From: JBAYVY01 sp041674345
GTDB taxonomy: Bacteria; Planctomycetota; Phycisphaerae; Phycisphaerales; Zrk34
Direction: 5' to 3'
DNA: 11,542 nucleotides
Assembly: GCA_041674345.1 (NCBI GenBank)
Contig: JBAYVY010000080.1
Span: 1-11,542 of the forward strand
The notes beneath the pieces are model-generated. The model did not search any database and was not told the origin of the DNA. It saw only the letters and a program-made list of their open reading frames with translations. Position 1 is the first letter of the stretch. Each line of letters begins with the position of its first letter. The translations under genes and the position numbers were made by a program. Shown here in pieces: positions 4,687-10,631 of the stretch.

Positions 4687-6971
4687 CAGCGTGTTCGGCC
4701 TTTTTTGCCTTGTTGGCGCTGGGCTTGTTCCATTTGCTTGCGTTTGGTTTCGGCGGCTTTCTGGAGACGGTCCATGAATCCGCCGGGTTTGGCGGGTTTT
4801 TTCGGCGAGGGTTTGTCCAGTTCGCCGCGTTCTTCGAGGTCTTTGAGGTGTTTTCGGACGATCTTGCTATCGACGATGCCGGCGGCGGTGGAGACCAGGA
4901 TGTAGAGGTTCAGGCCGGCGGGCGCGGGATAGAGCATGACCGGGAACAGGAAGATCATGTACTTCATCATCTTCATCTGCGTCTTCTGCTGATCGGTCAT
5001 CTCGGCGGCGTTGGTGGGAGCCATCGTCGTGTATTTCTGCTGGAAGTAGAAGACGACGCCCATGAGGATCGGCAGCAAGTTGACCGCATCGACATGCCAG
5101 CCGAGCCAGGGGATGATGAACGCGATTTTGCCCAGCGCGATGAACTGATCGGGCGCGGACAGGTCGGTGAGGAAGGACCAACGCAAACCCATCATCGCGC
5201 CGAGATTGTGGAAGACATTGTAGAACGCGGGCTGGTGGCGGAGTTCGATGGCGAAAAAGAGCATGGCGTAGAGGGCGTACCAGATGGGCATTTGAAGGAG
5301 CATCGGCAGGCAGCCGGCCCCCATCGCGGCGGGGTTGACACCCTTGTCGCGGTAGAGTTTCATCGTCTCGGCGTTGAGTTTGTTTTTATCGTCGGCGAAC
5401 TTCTTTTTGAGTTTTTCAAGTTCGGGCGCCATCGACTGCATCTGCCGGCTGAACTTCATCATGTTGAGCTGGCTCTTTTTGGTGATGGGATGGAGGATGG
5501 CGCGGATGATGGCCACCATGATGATGATGCCGATGCCCCAGTCGAAGAGGAAGGAGTGGAGGAACGTGAGGAAGACGAGCATCCCTTTGGCCAGCCAGCC
5601 GAAGGTGAGCCACGAGCAGCACCCGCCGAGGTTGTAGATGATGATGTTTTTCAGGCCGACCGCGGCATAGGGGGTGCCGTCGGCGATGACGTCGGGGCTT
5701 TTGGGGCCTGCGAACAGGTCGATGTCGAGTGGCGCGGCGGTGCCGGGCGCGAGCGCGACGGCGCGGCTGGTCAGTTCAACGGACAGGGTTTGCGTTTCCG
5801 GATCGGCCGCGACGCCGGCGTGCAGACGATTGACCAGCGGGAACGAAGTATCGAGCGGCTGGGGCTGGATTTTTTCGGTTTTGTCGGCGGTGATGACGGT
5901 TTTCGTCGGCGCGTGCAGCGCCACGGCGAAATAGCGATTGGCGTGGGCGACGAAGGAGAGTTCAAGTTGCCGCTTGGCGACTTCATCAGTTGGCCAGAGC
6001 GTGGCGTGTTCGGGCTTGCTCATCACGTCGAGGCGGGAGAAGTTGAAGTTGTCGATGAAAACGGTGGAACGGGAGGGGTCGTAGCTCGGCTGGAAGTAGC
6101 CGAGGATCACCGCCCGCTTGTCGCCCATGTAACCAGCTTCAAAAGGCATATCGACCTGGCCAAGCTGGACGAGTTGCACGTTGAGCGGTTTGTCGCTGAG
6201 GTTTTTCAGTTGCTGATCGAGTTCCAGATCGTAGCTTCCGGGAGCCAGGCGATAGGTGCGGGTGATCTGAAGAACGGGTTGGGCGGTGGCGGGATCGGCG
6301 AGTGTGAGTTGGAGGACGGCATGGGTCTGGTCGTGTTCGAGGACGAACCAGTTGACGTGATCGAGGGAGTAAATGGTGCTGTTAATGATGACAGCCCGGA
6401 GTTCGAGAGGATAAGTGTAAACGCCCCCGCCCCCGCCCCCGGAAGTGCCCCCGGAAGTGCCCCCGGAAGTGCCCGTGCCGCCGCGGAGGTATTTTTGCTG
6501 AATGATGTAGGGGATGTGTTCCATCGCCTTCTCGGAGTATTGGGCGAGGGAGATTTGCTGGACGCCGGCTCCGAGACTGGTGAGTTGGACACGAAGCAGA
6601 TAGGGATTGTCTGAACTTGAACTTCCGGGGACGGGGGTGTCGGAGCCGAGAACGGGTTCGGGCTGGGAGCCGAGTGGTGCGGCGAGGGGGGAGAGTGGGC
6701 CAACCCCCGGAAAGGAGGCCCCCGGAAAGGAGGCCCCCGGAAGGGAGGCCGCCGGAAGGGAGGCCGCCGGAAGGGGTGGGGCGGGTTGTGACTCCCCGCC
6801 CGCTAAAGCGGGCGGGCCGACGGAGGGTTCGAGGGGCGCGGTGGTTGGGGTGCTTGCGGGCGCGGGGGTGTCACTTCCAGGGGGGGCTTTGGGGCCTTGG
6901 TTGACGATGAAGGCGGCGGCGACGCCGATGGCAATGATGACTGCCAGCAGTGTGATGATGGTGCGTTTCAC
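4686..6971 (-). CDS. yidC: Membrane protein insertase YidC with repeat-expanded linker
   Basis: This is a 761-residue YidC/Oxa1 insertase, which inserts and folds inner-membrane proteins alone or with SecYEG. An N-terminal membrane anchor (about residues 4-23) is followed by a Pro/Ala/Gly-rich linker (about 27-120) and a large periplasmic domain (about 121-440). Next come a conserved membrane core (about 457-707) and a strongly basic C-terminal tail ending KKGRTR. Core signatures are IIRAILHPIT, with the groove arginine near 490, and GCLPMLLQMPIW (553-564). The frame stays open 83 codons further upstream, but the GTG at 6971 is preferred. It places the anchor at the very N-terminus and has CGAGG 9 nt upstream; the longer form would overlap the mnmA stop region. 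E. coli YidC has about 550 residues. The excess here lies mainly in the linker and a TSGG-rich loop (165-183), both built from DNA repeats. The order mnmA-yidC-mnmE-smpB on one strand suggests possible co-transcription. Confidence 0.96.
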   Translation of the reverse strand: MKRTIITLLAVIIAIGVAAAFIVNQGPKAPPGSDTPAPASTPTTAPLEPSVGPPALAGGESQPAPPLPAASLPAASLPGASFPGASFPGVGPLSPLAAPLGSQPEPVLGSDTPVPGSSSSDNPYLLRVQLTSLGAGVQQISLAQYSEKAMEHIPYIIQQKYLRGGTGTSGGTSGGTSGGGGGGVYTYPLELRAVIINSTIYSLDHVNWFVLEHDQTHAVLQLTLADPATAQPVLQITRTYRLAPGSYDLELDQQLKNLSDKPLNVQLVQLGQVDMPFEAGYMGDKRAVILGYFQPSYDPSRSTVFIDNFNFSRLDVMSKPEHATLWPTDEVAKRQLELSFVAHANRYFAVALHAPTKTVITADKTEKIQPQPLDTSFPLVNRLHAGVAADPETQTLSVELTSRAVALAPGTAAPLDIDLFAGPKSPDVIADGTPYAAVGLKNIIIYNLGGCCSWLTFGWLAKGMLVFLTFLHSFLFDWGIGIIIMVAIIRAILHPITKKSQLNMMKFSRQMQSMAPELEKLKKKFADDKNKLNAETMKLYRDKGVNPAAMGAGCLPMLLQMPIWYALYAMLFFAIELRHQPAFYNVFHNLGAMMGLRWSFLTDLSAPDQFIALGKIAFIIPWLGWHVDAVNLLPILMGVVFYFQQKYTTMAPTNAAEMTDQQKTQMKMMKYMIFLFPVMLYPAPAGLNLYILVSTAAGIVDSKIVRKHLKDLEERGELDKPSPKKPAKPGGFMDRLQKAAETKRKQMEQAQRQQGKKGRTR
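6436..6471. repeat. CCCCCGGAAGTG 12-nt tandem repeat in yidC
   Basis: There are three exact copies (6436-6447, 6448-6459, 6460-6471), preceded by two CCCCCG units. The minus strand encodes repeated TSGG tetrapeptides and a glycine run in a periplasmic-domain loop. Being a multiple of three, copy number can vary without a frameshift. Confidence 0.9.
6704..6778. repeat. 15-nt tandem repeat in the yidC linker
   Basis: Five units of the type CCCCCGGAAAGGAGG start at 6704, 6719, 6734, 6749 and 6764, gradually diverging to CCGCCGGAAGGGGTG. They encode pentapeptides LPAAS, LPAAS, LPGAS, FPGAS, FPGVG in the periplasmic linker after the membrane anchor. Units begin with the same CCCCCGGAA core as the 12-nt repeat at 6436. 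Confidence 0.9.
6790..6822. repeat. Palindromic element in yidC, shared with mnmE
   Basis: The core stem CCCGCCCGCT (6795-6804) and AGCGGGCGGG (6807-6816) is a perfect 10-bp palindrome with a 2-nt loop. The 33-nt unit matches mnmE 3672-3704 at 30 of 33 positions in the same orientation. Here it encodes SVGPPALAGGES, a different reading frame from that used in mnmE. Confidence 0.88.
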
Positions 6972-7044
6972 GCTTGGGAACCTCGTTCGGGGATAGTCGG
7001 TGAAAAGCGGCAGTATAAGGATGAATGGGGAAAGAGCCAACATG

Positions 7045-7109
7045 AGCCATGAGCCAACAGCCAACAGGAGAGAGCCGTTGATTCGCCTGTTGGCTTGTGG
7101 CTGTTGGCT
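7045..7109. repeat. Palindromic AGCCAAC heptamer element between mnmA and yidC
   Basis: The arms 7045-7068 and 7086-7109 are reverse complements at 20 of 24 positions, around a 17-nt loop. The 17 nt 7052-7068 contain AGCCAACAGCCAACAGG. An extra copy of AGCCAAC lies just left at 7036-7042. The right arm ends within the mnmA stop codon (7108-7110). No T-tract follows on the minus strand. Confidence 0.85.
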
Positions 7110-8310
7110 ATTCCCGAAGGGCGCGGTCGATCCATCCGCCGCCCAGGACGCGGTCTTCGTCGTAGCAGACGACGGCTTGCCCGGGCGCGACGGCGAGTTG
7201 CGGCTGGTCGAAGGTGACACGCAGTTGCTCGCCGATCAATTGAGCGACGGCGGGAACGGGGGCGGCGTTGTAACGGATTTTCACATGACAGGGCGTTGGT
7301 GTCCCCGGCCGTGGCGGATCGGTGAGCCAGTTGGTTTCGGAGGCGATCAGGCCGGTGGCGAGGAGGGCATCGCGTGGGCCGACGGTGACGGTGTTGGCGG
7401 CGGCGTTTTTGTCGATGACGTAGAGGGGGGTGCCGGTGGCGACGCCCAGGCCCCGGCGTTGGCCGATGGTGAAGTGTTGGTGTCCGGGGTGTTGACCGAG
7501 GGATTGGCCGGTGGTGGAGAGGAGTGGGCCGGGGGTGATGGGGGAGGCCGATCCCGACCAAGCCGAAGACGGCATGGTCGGGCTTGTTTTACTCACTATA
7601 TCCATGTAGTTGTTGGAGGGGACGAAGCAGATTTCCTGGCTGTCGGGTTTGTTGTGGACGGGGAGGCCGAAGTCGAGGGCGAGTTGTCGGATTTCGGATT
7701 TGCGGTACTGGCCGACGGGCAGGAGGGTGTGGGCGAGTTGGTCGCGGGGGATGCCGAACAGGACGTAGGACTGGTCTTTGGAGGAGTCGATGCCGCGGAG
7801 CAAAATGGGGTCTGACCCCTTTTCGCTGATGCGTGCGTAATGGCCGGATGCGACGAAATCGGCGTCGATGGAGCGTGCGTAGTCCGTGAGCTTGCCGAAC
7901 TTGAGCCAGTTGTTGCAGCGGACGCAGGGGTTGGGGGTTCGTCCGGCGTGGTACTCATCGGCGAAGTAACGGATGATGCGGCCGAAGTCGCGTTTGAAGT
8001 TGAGGACGTAAAGCGGGATGCCCAGTCGGGCGGCGACGAGTTGGGCGTCCTTGGCGTCGTTGATGGAGCAGCAGCCCTGGTGATGAATGCGCAGTGCGGG
8101 GTGCGGGGTGCGGGGTGCGGGATGCGGGTCTGCGCCGCAAGACGCATCCCGCATATCGCACAGCCCTTCTTCCAGTTCTTCGCCGGGGCTTCCGAGGCGC
8201 ATGAAGCAGCCGACGACTTCATAGCCCTGTTGCATGAGCAGGGCGGCGGCGACGGAGGAATCGACTCCGCCGGACATGGCGAGCAGGACTTTGCCTTTGG
8301 CGTGTGGCAT
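7108..8310 (-). CDS. mnmA: tRNA-specific 2-thiouridylase MnmA
   Basis: This is a 400-residue MnmA, which activates U34 of tRNA with ATP and inserts sulfur to give 2-thiouridine. The ATP-pyrophosphatase loop is SGGVDSS (13-19). The catalytic pair is C129 in NPCVRCNNW and C228 in SQEICFVPSNNY. ASGHYAR, LLRGIDSSKDQSY and FTIGQRRGLG are family signatures. Length exceeds the usual ~360-370 because of in-frame extra segments. Residues about 58-78 are encoded by a heptamer array, 163-168 by a GGGGTC palindrome, and about 239-262 by a CCCGACCA palindrome. All three are in variable loops. The ATG at 8310 gives the expected N-terminus but lacks a Shine-Dalgarno, and a possible -10 box 6 nt upstream would make the mRNA leaderless. 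The gene is separated from the PEP-CTERM gene by a terminator. Its product acts on the same tRNA position as MnmE, two genes downstream. Confidence 0.97.
   Translation of the reverse strand: MPHAKGKVLLAMSGGVDSSVAAALLMQQGYEVVGCFMRLGSPGEELEEGLCDMRDASCGADPHPAPRTPHPALRIHHQGCCSINDAKDAQLVAARLGIPLYVLNFKRDFGRIIRYFADEYHAGRTPNPCVRCNNWLKFGKLTDYARSIDADFVASGHYARISEKGSDPILLRGIDSSKDQSYVLFGIPRDQLAHTLLPVGQYRKSEIRQLALDFGLPVHNKPDSQEICFVPSNNYMDIVSKTSPTMPSSAWSGSASPITPGPLLSTTGQSLGQHPGHQHFTIGQRRGLGVATGTPLYVIDKNAAANTVTVGPRDALLATGLIASETNWLTDPPRPGTPTPCHVKIRYNAAPVPAVAQLIGEQLRVTFDQPQLAVAPGQAVVCYDEDRVLGGGWIDRALRE
7553..7582. repeat. CCCGACCA palindrome in mnmA
   Basis: CCCGACCAAGCC (7553-7564) and GGCATGGTCGGG (7571-7582) pair over 11 of 12 positions around the 6-nt loop GAAGAC. 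It encodes SPTMPSSAWSG, within an insertion between the YMDIV segment and the LGQHPGHQHF motif of MnmA. Confidence 0.8.
7802..7823. repeat. GGGGTC-T-GACCCC palindrome in mnmA
   Basis: GGGGTC (7807-7812), a single T, and GACCCC (7814-7819) are flanked by AAAA (7802-7805) and TTTT (7820-7823), with one bulged T. It encodes EKGSDPI, just before the conserved LLRGIDSSKDQSY segment. The compact shape resembles REP-type sequences mobilised by RAYT transposases, but no such transposase gene is in the window. Confidence 0.75.
8095..8154. repeat. TGCGGGG heptamer array with hairpin in mnmA
   Basis: Five 7-nt words run from 8095 to 8129: TGCGGGG three times, TGCGGGA, TGCGGGT. Positions 8115-8125 and 8144-8154 (GCATCCCGCAT) are inverted copies at 10 of 11 positions. 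Three words equal seven codons, producing the heptapeptide pattern PHPAPRT/PHPALRI in MnmA residues ~61-74. The segment lies between the FMRL strand and GCCSINDAKDAQ. Confidence 0.88.
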
Positions 8311-8316
8311 GGTGAA

Positions 8317-8345
8317 ATAATAGGGCCGGGGGCGGGCTGAAACAA
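8317..8345 (-). promoter_or_regulatory. Possible promoter for mnmA (near-leaderless)
   Basis: On the minus strand TTGTTT (8340-8345) is followed after 17 nt by TATTAT (8317-8322). The -10 matches consensus at 5 of 6 positions; the -35 is weak. The -10 ends 6 nt before the mnmA ATG, so transcription would start at or next to the start codon. The spacer is very GC-rich. Confidence 0.3.
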
Positions 8346-8370
8346 AAACCCACCGACGGGAGTCGATGGG
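8344..8370 (-). terminator. Intrinsic terminator of the PEP-CTERM gene
   Basis: On the minus strand the RNA reads CCCAUCGAC, UCCC, GUCGGUGGG, then UUUUUGUUU. That is a 9-bp stem with one G-U pair, a 4-nt loop and a U-tract. The mismatch on the plus strand becomes G-U only on the minus strand, supporting that direction. It ends 34 nt before mnmA and 35 nt after the PEP-CTERM stop. A short A-run on the other side could allow weak bidirectional use, but no plus-strand gene needs it. Confidence 0.88.
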
Positions 8371-8404
8371 CTTTTTGGGGAAGTCAAAATGCGATGTTGG
8401 AAAA

Positions 8405-9187
8405 TCAGACGTTTCGGCGCCCCCGGACGCGGGCGATCAGCGCCAGCCCGGCGAAGCCGAGCAGGGCGACGGTGGTCGGTTCGGGGATGAGGGTGAGGTC
8501 GCCGGTGAACTGTCCGACGGCGTTGGCGGTGAAGGGCGCGAGGGTCTGCACACTGGTGCCGACGGTGGCCAGCTTGGGAGTGATATCGAGCAAGGACCAG
8601 GAGAACTGACCGGTGCCGCCGGAGAAACCGGCAGCGGTGAGGATGGCTCCGCCGGTGTAGGTAACCGCCAGATCGACGGTGCCGACGCCGCCGACGCTGT
8701 TGTTGAGTGGGCCGGTGATGGCGGCGGAATTAATGGTGCCGGCAAGAAGCTGAGTCGAATGGTCTGTGTTCCAGAACGCGAAGGTTCCGGTGTCGAGAAT
8801 TTGTGTCACGAACGAGTAACCGAAGAAAATCTGGGTGACGTAGGTGGGACCGAAAGCAGTCAAGCCGGTCAGTTCAAGCGTGGTGTCATAGAAGGTGGTG
8901 GACAGGTTGTTGGTATCGACCTGAGAGCCGGTCACGCCGTTCACCTCAAAGGGGGCCACCAGTTGCAGACCGGGCGCGGTCTGATCGGCTGTGGGCAACG
9001 CACCATCGCCATTGCCTACCGCGCCGGCACCGACCGTCAGGGCCGAGCCGGTCCAGACCAATTCCGGTGTGACGGGTGAAGCCGGTTGCGGCATGAAGTC
9101 AACAATGGTGCCGGCATATGATGTCAGGGAAGCCAAACCCACAACTGCGGCGACACAAGCCACGAACAATGATTGCTTTCTGAACAT
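8405..9187 (-). CDS. PEP-CTERM sorting domain exported protein
   Basis: This is a 260-residue exported protein of unknown function. The N-terminus (FRKQSLF, then a hydrophobic run ending SLTSYA) is a clear signal peptide with likely cleavage after the Ala at about residue 25. The C-terminus has IPEPTTVALLGFAGLALIA followed by RVRGRR: the PEP motif (about 235), a membrane segment and a basic end. This is the tripartite PEP-CTERM signal recognised by exosortase. The mature part is Thr/Gly/Ala-rich with few charges, as is typical of surface or matrix proteins, and no catalytic motif is seen. The ATG at 9187 is preferred over one at 9202 because GGGAGA (9195-9200) lies 7 nt upstream. The gene has its own promoter (9266-9294) and terminator (8344-8370), hence is monocistronic. 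Unlike its neighbours it contains no repeat insertions. Confidence 0.92.
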   Translation of the reverse strand: MFRKQSLFVACVAAVVGLASLTSYAGTIVDFMPQPASPVTPELVWTGSALTVGAGAVGNGDGALPTADQTAPGLQLVAPFEVNGVTGSQVDTNNLSTTFYDTTLELTGLTAFGPTYVTQIFFGYSFVTQILDTGTFAFWNTDHSTQLLAGTINSAAITGPLNNSVGGVGTVDLAVTYTGGAILTAAGFSGGTGQFSWSLLDITPKLATVGTSVQTLAPFTANAVGQFTGDLTLIPEPTTVALLGFAGLALIARVRGRRNV

Positions 9188-9265
9188 CGGAATATCTCCC
9201 ATCTCAACACAGGGCCACTCGTCTTCCGGTCACTCTCACGCTTCCACGCGGAAACGTATATGGGA

Positions 9266-9294
9266 ATTATGAACTGTCATCGGGGATTTGTCCA
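9266..9294 (-). promoter_or_regulatory. Sigma70-like promoter of the PEP-CTERM gene
   Basis: On the minus strand TGGACA (9289-9294) and CATAAT (9266-9271) each match consensus at 5 of 6 positions and are separated by exactly 17 nt. Transcription would start near 9259, giving a leader of about 70 nt before the ATG at 9187. No equally good promoter is seen in the other direction for the divergent gene at 9455. Confidence 0.65.
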
Positions 9295-9454
9295 CTGAAT
9301 TTTCAGAAAAATACTCACTTTGTTTTCCCTAAGCTTGTCAGGCCTAAGAATTTCCCAACTTAACAAGTCCGCCGACCGGCCCCGATTGGGCGAAATCTCC
9401 GGGCATGGTTATGATGAAAACGCCAATCCCGGCCCAAACAGGCGAAAATCGGCC

Positions 9455-10597
9455 ATGTTCATCTATGCGGGCATCGACGAGGCAGGTTACGGCCCCATGT
9501 TCGGCCCCCTGGTTATCGCAAAAACAGTATTCACGCTACACTCCGAACCCAAGGCGGCGCTCGAAGACTCGCTCTGCCTTGGCGTGGATATGTGGGCGTT
9601 ATTGGAACCCGCCGTTTGCCGCAAGGCCGCTGACAAGCAGCGTCGCATCGCGGTGGATGACTCGAAAAAACTTTACACCCCCGCCGCCGGCCTGCGACAT
9701 ATCGAGCGAGGGGTACTCGCCTTCGCCTCCGCGGCGGGCATCGACACCGATGATCTGACCCGCTGGTTGCACACCGTGGGCTACGACGATCAAAGCCGGA
9801 CCTCGCCATTGCCGTGGTACGGGATGAGCAGGGACGAAGGGACGGAGGGACGAAGGGACGAAGTGGGGAAAGAGAGGGACGAAGGGACGGAGGAACGAAG
9901 GGACGAAGTGAAAGAGGCGGAGCCGATCCCCACTTCGTCCCTTCGTTCCTCCGTCCCTCCGTCCCTTTCCTCCTCTTCCCCCCCTACGTCCCTTCCCACA
10001 TCCATCGACCCCGGCCTGCTGGCGATCGCGCGGGCGTCGCTGACCCGCGCCATGACCGACGCCGGTGTGCGACTGGCGTCGATCAGCGCCGCCGTCCTCT
10101 TTGAAGATCGTTTCAATCGCATGGTTGAAGCGACGCGATCCAAGAGTCGGTGCGAATGGACTTTCGTCGCCGGTCATCTGACCGACATCTGGCGACAGTT
10201 CGGCCTCCACCACCCGTTCGTCGTGATCGACCGGCAGGGGGGCCGCACGCATTACCAACCGCTGCTGGTGCTCTGCTTTGACGGCGCGAAGGTGCGGGTG
10301 CTCGATGAAACGCCCGACATCTGCCGCTATGAATTGACACAGGACGATCATGCGATGACCGTCAGTTTCGAGGCCGGGAGCGAAGAGCGGCACCTCCCCG
10401 TCGCGCTGGCCAGCATGACCGCCAAATACACCCGTGAATTGCTCATGGCGCGGTTCAATGCGTTCTGGCAATCGCACGATCCGTCGCTCAAGCCCACCGC
10501 CGGTTACGTCACCGACGGCCGGCGATTCCTCCGCGACATCGAACCGCTCATGCGAAAACTCAACATCCCCCACGAATCCCTCATCCGCGCCAGATGA
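9455..10597 (+). CDS. Divergent RNase HII-like protein with hairpin-encoded insert
   Basis: This 380-residue protein has an RNase HII-like fold signature; RNase HII cuts RNA in RNA-DNA hybrids. AGIDEAGYGPMFGPLVIA (5-22) matches the first catalytic motif, with D8 and E9, but the usual G-R/K-G is G-Y-G (11-13). VDDSKKLY (67-74) matches the DSKKL motif. VVID (256-259) may give the third acid, although the usual Gly after Asp is Arg. VALASMTAKYTRELLM (316-331) matches the AxSxxAKxTRD region. Residues ~126-183 are a charged then Ser/Pro-rich insert encoded by GGGACGAA octamers forming a 35-nt hairpin stem. The ATG at 9455 fits the motif position, though the frame is open from 9320 and no strong Shine-Dalgarno is seen. 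It could be a true RNase H or a relative with changed specificity. It is convergent with ribD, 34 nt away. Confidence 0.8.
   Translation: MFIYAGIDEAGYGPMFGPLVIAKTVFTLHSEPKAALEDSLCLGVDMWALLEPAVCRKAADKQRRIAVDDSKKLYTPAAGLRHIERGVLAFASAAGIDTDDLTRWLHTVGYDDQSRTSPLPWYGMSRDEGTEGRRDEVGKERDEGTEERRDEVKEAEPIPTSSLRSSVPPSLSSSSPPTSLPTSIDPGLLAIARASLTRAMTDAGVRLASISAAVLFEDRFNRMVEATRSKSRCEWTFVAGHLTDIWRQFGLHHPFVVIDRQGGRTHYQPLLVLCFDGAKVRVLDETPDICRYELTQDDHAMTVSFEAGSEERHLPVALASMTAKYTRELLMARFNAFWQSHDPSLKPTAGYVTDGRRFLRDIEPLMRKLNIPHESLIRAR
9831..9965. repeat. GGGACGAA octamer array and 35-nt hairpin inside the RNase HII-like gene
   Basis: Four 8-nt words (9831-9862) are followed by a 13-nt spacer and four more (9876-9907). 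Positions 9876-9910 and 9931-9965 are reverse complements at 34 of 35 positions around a 20-nt loop. The first 28 nt equal the reverse complement of mnmE 4418-4445. The frame remains open: the plus-sense arm gives RDEGTEGRRDE-type residues and the complementary arm gives Ser/Pro residues. Confidence 0.93.
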
Positions 10598-10631
10598 CGG
10601 CCCGGCCCCGCATCCGCTTGCCTCAATGCCT

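Noticed and set aside
4710..6614. A 634-codon open frame on the plus strand opposite yidC
   Set aside because: It is antisense to a clear yidC. The translation has no recognisable domain, and long open frames opposite GC-rich genes are common codon-bias shadows.
6972..7220. An upstream extension of yidC by 83 codons
   Set aside because: The added residues include translated AGCCAAC repeat sequence, run across the mnmA stop, and push the membrane anchor away from the N-terminus. The GTG at 6971 has a good ribosome-binding site.
9321..9375. Promoter for the RNase HII-like gene
   Set aside because: TTGTCA at 9336 resembles a -35 box, but no acceptable -10 lies at 16-18 nt, so the call was not supported.
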